DNA of 43,480 nucleotides from Candidatus Pacearchaeota archaeon (lineage in GTDB: Bacteria > Patescibacteriota > Minisyncoccia > Minisyncoccales > Minisyncoccaceae): assembly GCA_035404185.1 (NCBI GenBank), contig DAONGN010000002.1, positions 1 to 43,480 of the forward strand, given 5' to 3'. Positions 8,806 to 17,088 of this stretch are shown piece after piece. Every line of letters begins with the position of its first letter. Within the stretch, counting starts at the first letter, position 1. Below the pieces are notes generated by a model. The model worked only from the letters and a program-made list of their open reading frames with translations, was not told the origin of the DNA and ran no database searches. A program made the position numbers and the translations under genes.

Positions 8806-9924
8806 TTATTTAAATATTATATCTTTAAATTGAATAAAGTCTTTGAAAATTATTGCCACGGCTAAAATTATTAAAAATATTGCTCCAAAACTTTCAATCT
8901 TCATTTGCAACTCTTTATTGAATACTTTCTTATTTACCGATTCTAAACCAATATATATTAATTTAGCTCCATCCATTGCTGGAATGGGTAATAAGTTACT
9001 TACTCCTAAAGCTATAGAAAGAATGGCTATTAAATTAATTACATCGTACAAGCCTTTTTGAATTATAATTTTGGTAATAGCAAATATTCCTACCGGACCG
9101 GTCATAGAGTAAGCAACTGTTCCCATCGACTTGTGAATTATGGCGTAAGAAAAAATATATCCCATCGCTCTAATAGAATAATCAGTAATGTTATAAGCGT
9201 GCAAGAATCCTACCAAAGCTTTCTCGGAAAAACTTGAATAACTTAATAGTGCCATATCTCTCAATCCAACGCCTAATGGACCTTCTTCTGATGGATATTC
9301 TATTCTTGGCGTAATTTTTAATTCCCTTCCATCTTTCAATCCAAGAACAACTTCTTTACCTTTATTCTCAGAAATAATAGTACTAAATTCTTCTATCCCG
9401 TTAACCACTTTTCCATTCACACTTAAAACCACATCGTAAGGTTTTAATCCTGATATTTCAGCTGGAGAATCTTTATCAACTTGAGCAATTAAAACTTGAT
9501 TAACTTGATTCCCAAAAGGAAAATGATACTCAGGATAAATCAAAGCTTGTTCTGATTTAAATCCAGAAAAAGCAATCAAGCCGTAGAAAACAAGGGCCGC
9601 AAAAATTAAATTAAAAACAACTCCTCCTCCGCAAATCCATAATTTTTTCCAAGCATTTTTTGATTCGTAAGCTCTCGAATCTTTATCCTTTTCTTCATCC
9701 ATTTCATCCATACCAAAAATCCTAGTCATTCCACCGAAAGGAATCGCTCCGATAAAATACTGAGTTTCACCAATTGTTTTTTTCCAAAGACGAGGTGGAA
9801 ACCCCAATCCAAATTCTTCAACTCTTACTCCTGAAGTTTTAGCAGCTATAAAATGACCAAGCTCGTGGACAAAAACAACAACTCCCAAAACTATTAAAAA
9901 AACTATTATATCTAGTAAAAACAT
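8806..9924 (-). CDS. rseP: Site-2 intramembrane zinc metalloprotease RseP
   Basis: 372 residues. The first transmembrane helix carries HELGH (VFVHELGHFIAAK, about 17-29), the zinc ligands of site-2 proteases; the third ligand motif is NLLPIPAMDGAKL in a C-terminal helix. Between them lie a membrane segment (about 91-114) and a PDZ domain (about 150-205, NQVLIAQVDKDSPAEISGLKPYDVV). These enzymes cut transmembrane segments of anti-sigma factors or leftover signal peptides; no anti-sigma factor gene is in the window. Set between frr and proS with 1-nt gaps. In E. coli rseP is also near frr and proS. Confidence 0.95.
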   Translation of the reverse strand: MFLLDIIVFLIVLGVVVFVHELGHFIAAKTSGVRVEEFGLGFPPRLWKKTIGETQYFIGAIPFGGMTRIFGMDEMDEEKDKDSRAYESKNAWKKLWICGGGVVFNLIFAALVFYGLIAFSGFKSEQALIYPEYHFPFGNQVNQVLIAQVDKDSPAEISGLKPYDVVLSVNGKVVNGIEEFSTIISENKGKEVVLGLKDGRELKITPRIEYPSEEGPLGVGLRDMALLSYSSFSEKALVGFLHAYNITDYSIRAMGYIFSYAIIHKSMGTVAYSMTGPVGIFAITKIIIQKGLYDVINLIAILSIALGVSNLLPIPAMDGAKLIYIGLESVNKKVFNKELQMKIESFGAIFLIILAVAIIFKDFIQFKDIIFK

Positions 9925-9925
9925 A

Positions 9926-10480
9926 TTATCCTTCTATTTCAACTTTCTTGCGGTCAATTAAATCATCAACCTTTTTATTATACTTATCAACTAATTCCTG
10001 TAATTTATCTTTAGCTTTGAACTTATCGTCTTCTCTAATTAAACCATCTCTAGTCTTATCCTGTATATCTGACCAAGCTTCATCTCTATTTTTTCTAATT
10101 GTTCGCTTAGCATCATCGTTAATTTGAGAAAGAGCTTTTGCTAATTCCTTCCTCAATTCTTCTGACATTTGAGGCATATTAATAAGAATTACATCTCCAG
10201 AAATTACTGGAGACAATCCTGCTCCTTCTCTTGAGATGGCTTTTTCAATTGCTTCCATATATGACTTATCCCAAGGCTGAATTGAAAGAGTTCTAGCGCT
10301 AGGAACTGATATAGCTGCCAATTGTTTGATTGGCATCATTTGTCCAAAACATTCAGCTTGAATATCTTCAATTAAAGCTGGAGTAGCTCTGCCAGTTCTA
10401 AAACTTGAAATCTTCTTAGTAACAAAGTCTATTACCTTATCCATCTCTGGTTCTTTTTCTTTTATAATTTGTTCGTACAT
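9926..10480 (-). CDS. frr: Ribosome recycling factor
   Basis: 184 residues, the usual length. With EF-G it splits post-termination ribosomes. The family signatures are visible: SSFRTGRATPALIEDI (about 30-45) at the start of the long three-helix bundle and the hinge region around ISVPSARTLSIQPWDKS, plus the C-terminal helix RTIRKNRDEAW...DKYNKKVDDLIDRKKVEIEG. The gene is 16 nt after holB and 1 nt before rseP, so clearly in the operon. No SD, only an A/T-rich gap before the ATG. Confidence 0.97.
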   Translation of the reverse strand: MYEQIIKEKEPEMDKVIDFVTKKISSFRTGRATPALIEDIQAECFGQMMPIKQLAAISVPSARTLSIQPWDKSYMEAIEKAISREGAGLSPVISGDVILINMPQMSEELRKELAKALSQINDDAKRTIRKNRDEAWSDIQDKTRDGLIREDDKFKAKDKLQELVDKYNKKVDDLIDRKKVEIEG

Positions 10481-10496
10481 ATGTTTAAAAAAATTA

Positions 10497-11414
10497 TTAT
10501 AATGTTATTAATAAATTTTCTAACGCCAATTTCTTATTAACATTTGTATTTTCAATAAGGTACTTGGTTTTCTCTAATTCATCAATTATTTCTTTAATTC
10601 TCTTTAAAGAATAATTTTCTAAACTTCCCTTATTACCATATACCTTTAATAATATTTCCCGCCTCATAAACCTCTCCCATATATCTAATACATTTACAAT
10701 CTCATCTTGATTCTCCTTGAATTCTTTTGCAAAGTCAAATCTTTTATACATTTCTGAATGAGCCAATGAAATAATATCTTTAATTGCCTTATTAAAAAAC
10801 TTTAATTTGTCTTCATCATTTAAAAATTCTATTGCTTTCCCTACCTGCCCCGAAGAAATTAAAGCAATCTCCTTAGTTTTTTCTATATCAGCTCCAAGAG
10901 AAACTAAATAATCTTCTATTTCTTTTCTTGGAATAACTGAAAATTTAATTTCTTCTAATCTTGAACGGACAGTCGGTAAAAGCATTTGCGGATATGAAGT
11001 AATCAATATTAGCAGTGTATCCCCTTTTGGTTCCTCTAAAACCTTTAAAAGCGCATTCTGAGCGTCTTTCCTCATTAAATGAGCATCGTCTATAATCCCA
11101 ACCTTAAGTGAATTATTGTATGACTTTAGAGACAATCTATTTTGTAAATCTCTCACCTCTTCAATTTCAATATTTCTGTCTTTCGCTTCGATTATTGATA
11201 AATCTGGAAAACTTGCTGAATCTATGCTTCTGCAAGAATAGCATTCTCCACAAAATCCTTTTTCTTTCTCGCAAAAAATACTTTTAATAAATTCGATGGC
11301 AACTTTCTTTTTTCCAATCTTCTCTATTCCAGAAAACAGTAAGGCATGAGGAATATTTTTACCTTTGGCTAATCTCTCTAATACCTCTTTCTGTTTTTTA
11401 TGCCCAATTGTCAT
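10497..11414 (-). CDS. holB: DNA polymerase III delta-prime-like clamp-loader subunit
   Basis: 305 residues, AAA+ clamp loader family. It has HALLFSGIEKIGKKKVA in the P-loop position; the usual GKT/S is missing (KIGKKK), as in non-ATPase delta-prime subunits. Next come a four-Cys zinc knuckle (CEKEKGFCGECYSC, about 46-61), a DDAH box (VGIIDDAHLMRKDAQNALLKVLEEP) and the sensor-1/SRC-type region LPTVRSRLEEIKF. It would load the sliding clamp together with DnaX and delta. A DnaX reading is unlikely given the degenerate P-loop and short length. The stop is 16 nt before frr. Confidence 0.9.
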   Translation of the reverse strand: MTIGHKKQKEVLERLAKGKNIPHALLFSGIEKIGKKKVAIEFIKSIFCEKEKGFCGECYSCRSIDSASFPDLSIIEAKDRNIEIEEVRDLQNRLSLKSYNNSLKVGIIDDAHLMRKDAQNALLKVLEEPKGDTLLILITSYPQMLLPTVRSRLEEIKFSVIPRKEIEDYLVSLGADIEKTKEIALISSGQVGKAIEFLNDEDKLKFFNKAIKDIISLAHSEMYKRFDFAKEFKENQDEIVNVLDIWERFMRREILLKVYGNKGSLENYSLKRIKEIIDELEKTKYLIENTNVNKKLALENLLITL

Positions 11415-11415
11415 T

Positions 11416-12699
11416 TTAATCTTTTATCCTTTTAATATCGGCTCCTAATTTTTGCAATCTTTCTTCTATTTTTTCGTATCCCCTATCAACCTGATAAATA
11501 TTTCTAATCGTGGTCTTTCCTTCAGCAATTAATCCTGCAGTGATTAATGACGCTCCTCCTCTTAAATCAAATGAACCCATATCTGCTCCATATAATTTGG
11601 TAATTCCATTAATAACTGCTCGGTGTGGGTCAGAGAAAAATATATCTGCTCCCATTTTCGTTAATCCTTCCATATATTTTAATCTTCCTTCGTATAATGG
11701 ATCGTGAATTAATGTTACTCCCCTAGTTTGAGTTGCCAATACTCCCAACACAGAAAGCAAATCTGAAGGAAATCCTGGAAAAGGCAAGCTTTGCATTTTC
11801 CTAATTTTAATATTTTTAGATGGCAGAACCTGAACGTCGACTAAATCTTTTTTTCTTTTAATAATTTGAAAATTAGCACCGCAATCTTCTAGTTTCTTTA
11901 ATACAAATTCCAAAAAAGGATACTCGACATTCTTAACTAAAATATTTCCTCTAACTGCCAAAGCCATAATAATGAAGGTACCAGCTTCGATCGGATCATA
12001 CATTAAAAAATGCTTGAATCCTTTTAATTTATTCTGCCCCTTAATAATTAATGTGTGCTGTCCAACACCTGAAATTTTAACTCCCATCTTTTTTAAAATC
12101 TTACATAATTCCTGATTCTGATAATCACCGTCAGCAACCTTGAGTATAATTTCCTCGTTTAATAAACTTGAGAAAAGCAAAACATTCGCTGTGGCCGTAA
12201 CTGATAATTCATCCATTATCACCATGTTGTCTTTTAGTTTCTGAGGAGCAGTCATTACGAACTTACCTCTCTTTTCTTTAATATCAATTCCCATCTGAGA
12301 AAAAGCATCTAAGTGAGTATCAATTGGACGAACTCCAATAACGCATCCGCCAGGTTGAGGCAAACTGGCTTTTCCGAATCTTGATAAAATAGCTCCGAAT
12401 AAAAGAACTGAGCCACGGAACTTCAAAACTAAATCAGAGTTTATTTTTGAAGGATCCATGTTTTTAGCATTGACTCTAATTTTCCTTTTTCCTAACCATT
12501 CAACTTTAACTTTCATGCTTTCAAATATTTCAAGCATTCTAAAAATATCTTCTACTAAAGGAATATTATCAATAACACAATCTTCGCTGGTTAATAGTGT
12601 CGCAATTAAAACAGGAAAGGCTGCGTTTTTTGAGCCTCTCGCTTCTATTTCTCCCGACAATTTCTTGCCGCCCTGTATTACAAATTTTTCTTCGAGCAT
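11416..12699 (-). CDS. murA: UDP-N-acetylglucosamine 1-carboxyvinyltransferase MurA
   Basis: 427 residues, normal length. It transfers enolpyruvate from PEP to UDP-GlcNAc, the first committed step of peptidoglycan synthesis. The active-site loop reads QPGGCVIGVRPIDTH with Cys at about residue 119 (the residue alkylated by fosfomycin in sensitive enzymes). The N-terminal GGKKLSGEIEARGSKNAAFPVLIA and C-terminal DLRGGASLITAGLIAEG motifs are also present. Sits 3 nt after mreB2 and 1 nt before holB. It indicates that this organism makes its own wall, in line with two MreBs and a transglycosylase in the window. No SD. Confidence 0.97.
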   Translation of the reverse strand: MLEEKFVIQGGKKLSGEIEARGSKNAAFPVLIATLLTSEDCVIDNIPLVEDIFRMLEIFESMKVKVEWLGKRKIRVNAKNMDPSKINSDLVLKFRGSVLLFGAILSRFGKASLPQPGGCVIGVRPIDTHLDAFSQMGIDIKEKRGKFVMTAPQKLKDNMVIMDELSVTATANVLLFSSLLNEEIILKVADGDYQNQELCKILKKMGVKISGVGQHTLIIKGQNKLKGFKHFLMYDPIEAGTFIIMALAVRGNILVKNVEYPFLEFVLKKLEDCGANFQIIKRKKDLVDVQVLPSKNIKIRKMQSLPFPGFPSDLLSVLGVLATQTRGVTLIHDPLYEGRLKYMEGLTKMGADIFFSDPHRAVINGITKLYGADMGSFDLRGGASLITAGLIAEGKTTIRNIYQVDRGYEKIEERLQKLGADIKRIKD

Positions 12700-12702
12700 A
12701 TA

Positions 12703-13704
12703 TTATTTTTTAACCATTATGCTTTTCTTGTATAAATCAAGATTATCTAAAACCGCACCAGTTCCTTTGGCTACACAACTCAATGGATCGTCGGCAACAA
12801 AACAAGGAACTCCAGTTGTTTTAGATAATAAAGCTGCGATATTTCTCAAACAAGCACCTCCTCCAGCCACCACCATTCCTTTATCCATAATATCAGCTGA
12901 TAATTCTGGCGGAGTTTCTCTTAGTACATTTTTAACGCATTGAACTATTTCGGCTAGAGGATCGGCAATAGCTTCACAAATTTCATTAGAAGAAATTCTA
13001 ATATTCTTTGGTAATCCAGTGATCAAGTCTCTGCCCCTAATTTCAAGATATTTTGGCTCCTTTTCTGGTAAAGCTGTTCCAATCTTTATTTTAATATCCT
13101 CAGCGGTCTGCTCTCCAATAGCCAAGTTATGTTTGTTTTTAATATATTCAGCAACAGCAACGTCTAGTTCGTCCCCTGCTACCCTTAAAGATTGAGAACA
13201 AACAATTCCCCCTAGAGAAATAACAGCTACTTCAGCCGTTCCTCCTCCGATATCAATAATTAAATGACCAGACGAAGAATTAATCGGTATGCCTGCTCCA
13301 ATGGCTGAAAGAATTGGCTCCTTAGCAACAAACACTTCTTTTGCTCCAGCTAAAATTCCAGCTTCGATCACAGCTCTCTTTTCGGTTGAAGTAATTCCTG
13401 CCGGAACTCCGATTAATAATTCCGGTTTGATAAACTTAAAAAATCCAGAATTAACTTTAGAAATAAAATGCTTAATCATTGTCTGAGTAATTCTGTAGTC
13501 AGCAATCACTCCATCCTTTAATGGTCTAAAAACCTGAATTTCTTCAGGAGTTCTTCCAATCATTTCCTTAGCAGCCTGCCCAACAGCCAAAATTCTGTTC
13601 TCTGTTACAGAGACAGCTACTACTGATGGTTCATTCAAAACAACTCCTTTGTCTGGAATGAATACGAGAGAATTTTTAGTACCTAAGTCTATTCCTATTT
13701 TCAT
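12703..13704 (-). CDS. mreB: Rod-shape determining actin homologue MreB (copy 2)
   Basis: 333 residues from MKIGIDLGTKNSLVF. An in-frame ATG 12 nt upstream (MGYIMKIG) is an alternative start; still longer readings (to 13881) would run through the divergent promoter region and are disfavoured. Phosphate-1 IGIDLGTKNSLVFIPDKG, phosphate-2 LIIDIGGGTAEVAVISLGGI and the adenosine motif MVVAGGGACLRNI are all present. It clearly differs from copy 1: no N-terminal extension and a shorter middle part. First gene of the operon mreB2-murA-holB-frr-rseP-proS-mreB1, divergent from the PEGA-domain gene. Confidence 0.96.
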   Translation of the reverse strand: MKIGIDLGTKNSLVFIPDKGVVLNEPSVVAVSVTENRILAVGQAAKEMIGRTPEEIQVFRPLKDGVIADYRITQTMIKHFISKVNSGFFKFIKPELLIGVPAGITSTEKRAVIEAGILAGAKEVFVAKEPILSAIGAGIPINSSSGHLIIDIGGGTAEVAVISLGGIVCSQSLRVAGDELDVAVAEYIKNKHNLAIGEQTAEDIKIKIGTALPEKEPKYLEIRGRDLITGLPKNIRISSNEICEAIADPLAEIVQCVKNVLRETPPELSADIMDKGMVVAGGGACLRNIAALLSKTTGVPCFVADDPLSCVAKGTGAVLDNLDLYKKSIMVKK

Positions 13705-13737
13705 AATATACCCCATGATAACATACCGAAACGGCAA

Positions 13738-13766
13738 TTGGCAAGAGAGGGTTTTTGATGTATAAA
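13738..13766 (+). promoter_or_regulatory. Promoter of the PEGA-domain gene, near-leaderless
   Basis: TTGGCA (13738-13743), 17-nt spacer, TATAAA (13761-13766). The ATG at 13775 starts 9 nt after the -10 box, so the transcript would have 0-2 leader bases. Confidence 0.65.
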
Positions 13767-13774
13767 TGAAGTAT

Positions 13775-15130
13775 ATGACAAAAACAGTAAGAACTATATT
13801 ATTCATATTAATGGTTTTAATCTTCACAGTAATCTCTCCCGGAATAATCATGTATTCACAAGGATATCGTTTTGATATCAAAAAAATGAAATTCCTTGAA
13901 ACTGGAGGAATTTACATAAAAACACTCCCAGGTGATACAACAGTCTCAATTGATGATAATTATAAAAATAAAACATCTGGATTTTCAAGAGATCTTTTGA
14001 TACAAAATTTATTACCCGAGAATCATACTGTAAAAATAGAAGAAACGAACTATCATTCTTGGGAAAAAATTCTAGAAGTCAAACAAAAAAAGGTTGTTGA
14101 AGCTAAATATGTAATTCTCTTTCCTAATGACATACCCTTTGCTTCAGTAGATAACGATATTAAAAATTTCTATCCCTATCCTGACAACAATAGGATGCTT
14201 TTATTAACTATTTCTAATGAATTATTATCTTACGATTCAGAAAAGAAAGAAACTCAAAGAATTCTCTCTAAGACTCAGACTCCTTACAATATTTCTGATA
14301 TACTATTCTCTCCAACTGGAAAAAGAGCTCTTATTAAAACATCTACTGGGCTTCATTATTTATTAAATACAGAAACATCAACAATATCCTTAATTAAATC
14401 AATGAGTAGCAAGACTAAAAATGTTGTCTTTGATTCAAATAATGAAGGAAGTTTCTTTTACCAATCAAATAACTTAATTTATCGAATTAATGCTGACAAA
14501 CAAAATACTCCAAAACTATTTAAAAAAGAAAATGTTGACGCTTTTACAGTAAACGGAAATGATGTTTACTCTTTTGAGGATGGATTACTTTATAGAGATA
14601 ATGTTCTTCTTAATATTAACGAAACCCTATCTAAAGAACCCATAGAAACAAAAGACAAAACATATGAATTAGTTTCAATGGAAAATGAAATATTCTTAAT
14701 TGAAAACAAAAAAACCGTTTACTTATTTAATAAGGAAACAAAAATATTTGATAAAAAAATAGAAGCTAAAACAGAATTAAAATATACTCCCTTTTATGAA
14801 AGAATATTATTTGCTGCTGATAATGAACTTTGGTTACTTTTATTAAAAGATACCGAAACTCCTTTCTTCGTAAAAGCCTGCTCAACAATTTTTATCTCTA
14901 GGTTCTCTCAAAACATAGGAGATATCAAATGGTTAAATGGGGACTACTTTATTTACACTTTAGACAATAAAGTTAATATCAGTGAAATAGACAATAGAGA
15001 TCGTATCAACTCTTTTGAGCTTCCTCAATCAGAAGTATCTAAAATATTCTTTAATGGAAACACTAAAAAACTATTCCTATTAAATAAAGAAGAATTAATT
15101 GTTTCTGAAAATAAAATCTTGCCTCAATAA
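13775..15130 (+). CDS. Membrane-anchored PEGA-domain protein
   Basis: 451 residues from ATG 13775 (MTKTVRTILFILMV); an ATG at 13766 overlaps the -10 box and is less likely. One N-terminal membrane helix (about 5-25) leaves the rest outside. A PEGA domain follows (GGIYIKTLPGDTTVSIDDNYKNK..., about 45-110), a beta-sandwich often found in surface proteins. The remaining 330 residues show repeated short strands with YSFEDGLLYR- or YLFNKETKIFDK-like ends, suggesting a beta-propeller. One of few plus-strand genes here; it converges on the 15157 gene. Function unknown, probably envelope-associated. Confidence 0.8.
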   Translation: MTKTVRTILFILMVLIFTVISPGIIMYSQGYRFDIKKMKFLETGGIYIKTLPGDTTVSIDDNYKNKTSGFSRDLLIQNLLPENHTVKIEETNYHSWEKILEVKQKKVVEAKYVILFPNDIPFASVDNDIKNFYPYPDNNRMLLLTISNELLSYDSEKKETQRILSKTQTPYNISDILFSPTGKRALIKTSTGLHYLLNTETSTISLIKSMSSKTKNVVFDSNNEGSFFYQSNNLIYRINADKQNTPKLFKKENVDAFTVNGNDVYSFEDGLLYRDNVLLNINETLSKEPIETKDKTYELVSMENEIFLIENKKTVYLFNKETKIFDKKIEAKTELKYTPFYERILFAADNELWLLLLKDTETPFFVKACSTIFISRFSQNIGDIKWLNGDYFIYTLDNKVNISEIDNRDRINSFELPQSEVSKIFFNGNTKKLFLLNKEELIVSENKILPQ

Positions 15131-15133
15131 AAA

Positions 15134-15158
15134 AACACTCTATAAAAAATTGAGTGTT
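15134..15158 (-). terminator. Terminator of the 15157 gene, stop codon inside the stem
   Basis: On the minus strand AACACTC, 11-nt loop, GAGTGTT, then TTTTTA. The TAA stop of the 15157 gene lies within the 5' side of the stem. On the plus strand, for the PEGA gene, the T-run is missing. Confidence 0.65.
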
Positions 15159-15648
15159 ATGTGTGGGACTTAAGCCATTTTCCAGCAATTTTTCGAGAAA
15201 ATTGATTTGGACAGTCTCGGCTTGCGAACATTCGCATAATAAGAAATTGCTGAGGGTTTTTGATTCTTTGAGTAAGAATATCTTGAGCACTGAAAAATAA
15301 AGTATTAACTTTAAGTACCAGACAAGAATTTATATTGCCGACAATAATTGCCGAATGTTCCTCCTTAAAATTATCAGAGTAGACATTATAAGTAGCGGCA
15401 AGTTGTTGTATATTTTTAACCACTAAAAAAGCTGCTATTCCCGTGTCCACCTCGATCCTTCGACTAAGAAAAGCAGGAACCCACTTCTCATTAATGAACG
15501 GACAAATGTCTGCCACATAAATCTGACCGCCTGGCATTCTCAATTCTTCGCCATCTTTACACAAAAGCATGTCTCCATCGTCATTGAACATCCCTCCGTA
15601 TAAAAATTTCTTAAATTTAAAGCTTTTTGCCGTTTCTTCGCTTTCCAT
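15157..15648 (-). CDS. Orphan protein of unknown function, 163 aa
   Basis: Not recognised. The start at 15648 (MESEETAK) is preferred because GGTGAT lies just before it and the upstream part overlaps a leader hairpin; reading from 15726 would overlap the promoter. Soluble, no signal peptide; has a GG-M-F-NDDGDMLLCKDGEELRMPGG segment that recalls a Nudix-like N-terminal strand pattern, but no Nudix box (GX5EX7REUXEEXGU) is present. Its own promoter, a short leader hairpin (CTAGC/GCTAG, 15671-15684) and a terminator that swallows its stop make it a self-contained unit, like the 31624 and 23637 genes. Confidence 0.65.
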   Translation of the reverse strand: MESEETAKSFKFKKFLYGGMFNDDGDMLLCKDGEELRMPGGQIYVADICPFINEKWVPAFLSRRIEVDTGIAAFLVVKNIQQLAATYNVYSDNFKEEHSAIIVGNINSCLVLKVNTLFFSAQDILTQRIKNPQQFLIMRMFASRDCPNQFSRKIAGKWLKSHT

Positions 15649-15693
15649 ATTATCACCATTAGGTCCTAAACTAGCTTTTGCTAGATTAATTAG

Positions 15694-15722
15694 AAGATAG
15701 TAGAAGGAGTGATATTTGTCAA
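15694..15722 (-). promoter_or_regulatory. Promoter of the 15157 gene
   Basis: TTGACA (15722-15717), 17-nt spacer, TATCTT (15699-15694), directly after the ribosomal operon terminator. Confidence 0.65.
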
Positions 15723-15730
15723 ACAAAAAA

Positions 15731-15748
15731 CCAGAGCTTTTGCTCTGG
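15731..15748 (-). terminator. Terminator of the infA-rpsI operon
   Basis: CCAGAGC, AAAA loop, GCTCTGG, then TTTTTTG on the minus strand, 9 nt after the rpsI stop. Confidence 0.85.
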
Positions 15749-15756
15749 CTTAAATA

Positions 15757-16365
15757 TTAACGTTTTGACCACTGTGGAGCTCTTCTTGCCCTCTTTAGTC
15801 CAGGCTTCTTTCTTTCTTTCATTCTTGGATCTCTAGTTAAGAATCCAGCCTTTCTTAGTCTCTTTCTGTAATCAGGATTAAATACTACCAAGGCTCGAGC
15901 AATACCATGTCTTACAGCCTCAGCTTGAGCGTTTACGCCCCCCCCCTTGACCATAGCTGTAACTTTAAATCTATCTAACGATTTCATCTTGTCTAACGAA
16001 GCTAAAGCTGTTGATTGCAATCCTTTAGTTGGAAAATATTTAGAGAAATCCATCTTATTAACTTCCATTCCCTTGTCACCCTTTGTGTATAGTCTTACTC
16101 TGGCAGTGGCAGTTTTTCTTCTCCCAGTTCCCTCAAAATATTTATCTCCTAGATTTTTAAAATCATCTTCGTTTACAACAAAATCATCATCGTCATCAAC
16201 TTTTATTGGCAAACCAAAATCAATGTTTTCAATCTTTTTTTCTACCTTTATTTCTTTCACTTCCTCTATGACCTCGGCAACCTTCTTTTTGGTTTCCTTT
16301 TTAACAAGAGAAACTTTCTTTTCTTTTTTCTCTGCCGGTTTTTTTGTTATTTTTTTCTCAGCCAT
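15757..16365 (-). CDS. rpsI: Ribosomal protein S9 (uS9) with N-terminal extension
   Basis: 202 residues from ATG 16365 (MAEKKITKK); reading from 16377 would need TTG. Typical S9 is about 130 residues; here the conserved body starts at about residue 77 (YFEGTGRRKTATARVRLY) and ends in the usual RRAPQWSKR tail that reaches the P-site tRNA. The first ~75 residues are an extra segment, Lys-rich then acidic (KVDDDDDFVVNEDD). The body has the GGGVNAQAEAVRHGIARAL core. Pairs with rplM 4 nt upstream, as in most bacteria; last gene of the operon. Confidence 0.96.
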   Translation of the reverse strand: MAEKKITKKPAEKKEKKVSLVKKETKKKVAEVIEEVKEIKVEKKIENIDFGLPIKVDDDDDFVVNEDDFKNLGDKYFEGTGRRKTATARVRLYTKGDKGMEVNKMDFSKYFPTKGLQSTALASLDKMKSLDRFKVTAMVKGGGVNAQAEAVRHGIARALVVFNPDYRKRLRKAGFLTRDPRMKERKKPGLKRARRAPQWSKR

Positions 16366-16369
16366 ATAA

Positions 16370-16735
16370 TTATTCAAACTTTAATCTCTTTAAGTGTTTT
16401 GCTCTTAATCTGTTTTTCGGTAGCATTCCGTTAACAGCAAACTTTATTAACTGTCCAGGATTTTTTTTAAATATTACATTCATTGGGGTGTGTTTATCGT
16501 TTCCTAAATATCCTGTATGTCTAAAATATGTTTCATCCTGCATCTTATTTCCAGTAACTTTAATTTTATCAGCATTAGTAATAATAACAACGTTGTTTGG
16601 TTCTTTATTGGGAGCATAATCAACATTCTTCTTTCCTTGTAAAATAGCACAAAGATCAGTCGCAAGTCTTCCCAAAACTTTGCCTGTTGCATCAATCCTT
16701 ATGGTTTCTTTTGTAGTTGTGATTGCTTTTTTCAT
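16370..16735 (-). CDS. rplM: Ribosomal protein L13 (uL13)
   Basis: 121 residues, slightly shorter than E. coli L13 (142). Early-assembly 50S protein. It shows WYV-like start replaced by RIDATGKVLGRLATDLCAILQGK, then the conserved DYAPNKEPNNVVIITNADKIKVTGNK and YFRHTGYLGN motifs and the GMLPKNRLRAKHLKRLKFE end. Lies 4 nt after rplQ and 4 nt before rpsI. In E. coli rplM-rpsI is a separate operon; here it is fused onto the alpha operon. No SD. Confidence 0.97.
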   Translation of the reverse strand: MKKAITTTKETIRIDATGKVLGRLATDLCAILQGKKNVDYAPNKEPNNVVIITNADKIKVTGNKMQDETYFRHTGYLGNDKHTPMNVIFKKNPGQLIKFAVNGMLPKNRLRAKHLKRLKFE

Positions 16736-16739
16736 ATTC

Positions 16740-17087
16740 TTAAACTAATTGAATCATTGCCATTTTAGAGCTGTCAGATTTTCTCTGTCCCATTTTTGTT
16801 ATTCTAACGTAACCTCCTTTTCTGTCTTTATATCTAGCTGCTATATCTTCCATTAATTTTTTAACTGCTTTAGGAGTAAAACAAGTGGTTAAATATCTGC
16901 GAGCAGCCATATCCCCTTTCTTGGCTCTAGTAATTTTCCTCTGTATAAAAGGAGAAAGTTCTTTGGCCTTAGCTTCGGTAGTAGTGATCTTTTCTTTCAA
17001 AATTAAAGATGTAGCCAAAGTCTTTAACAATGCATGCCTTTGATCTCTTTCTCTATGTAATCTTCTTCCTTTCTGTATTTTTTTCAT
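16740..17087 (-). CDS. rplQ: Ribosomal protein L17 (bL17)
   Basis: 115 residues, the normal bacterial length. Conserved parts: GRRLHRERDQRHALLKTLATSLILKEKITTTEAKAKELSPF (about 7-47) and the C-terminal GGYVRITKMGQRKSDSSKMAMIQLV. It is a 50S protein close to the exit tunnel. It follows rpoA with a 1-nt gap, the standard bacterial order. Confidence 0.97.
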   Translation of the reverse strand: MKKIQKGRRLHRERDQRHALLKTLATSLILKEKITTTEAKAKELSPFIQRKITRAKKGDMAARRYLTTCFTPKAVKKLMEDIAARYKDRKGGYVRITKMGQRKSDSSKMAMIQLV

Positions 17088-17088
17088 A

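Noticed and set aside
12703..13881. Long start of MreB copy 2 at 13881
   Set aside because: The extra N-terminal part is unlike MreB and runs through the divergent promoter and the start of the PEGA gene.
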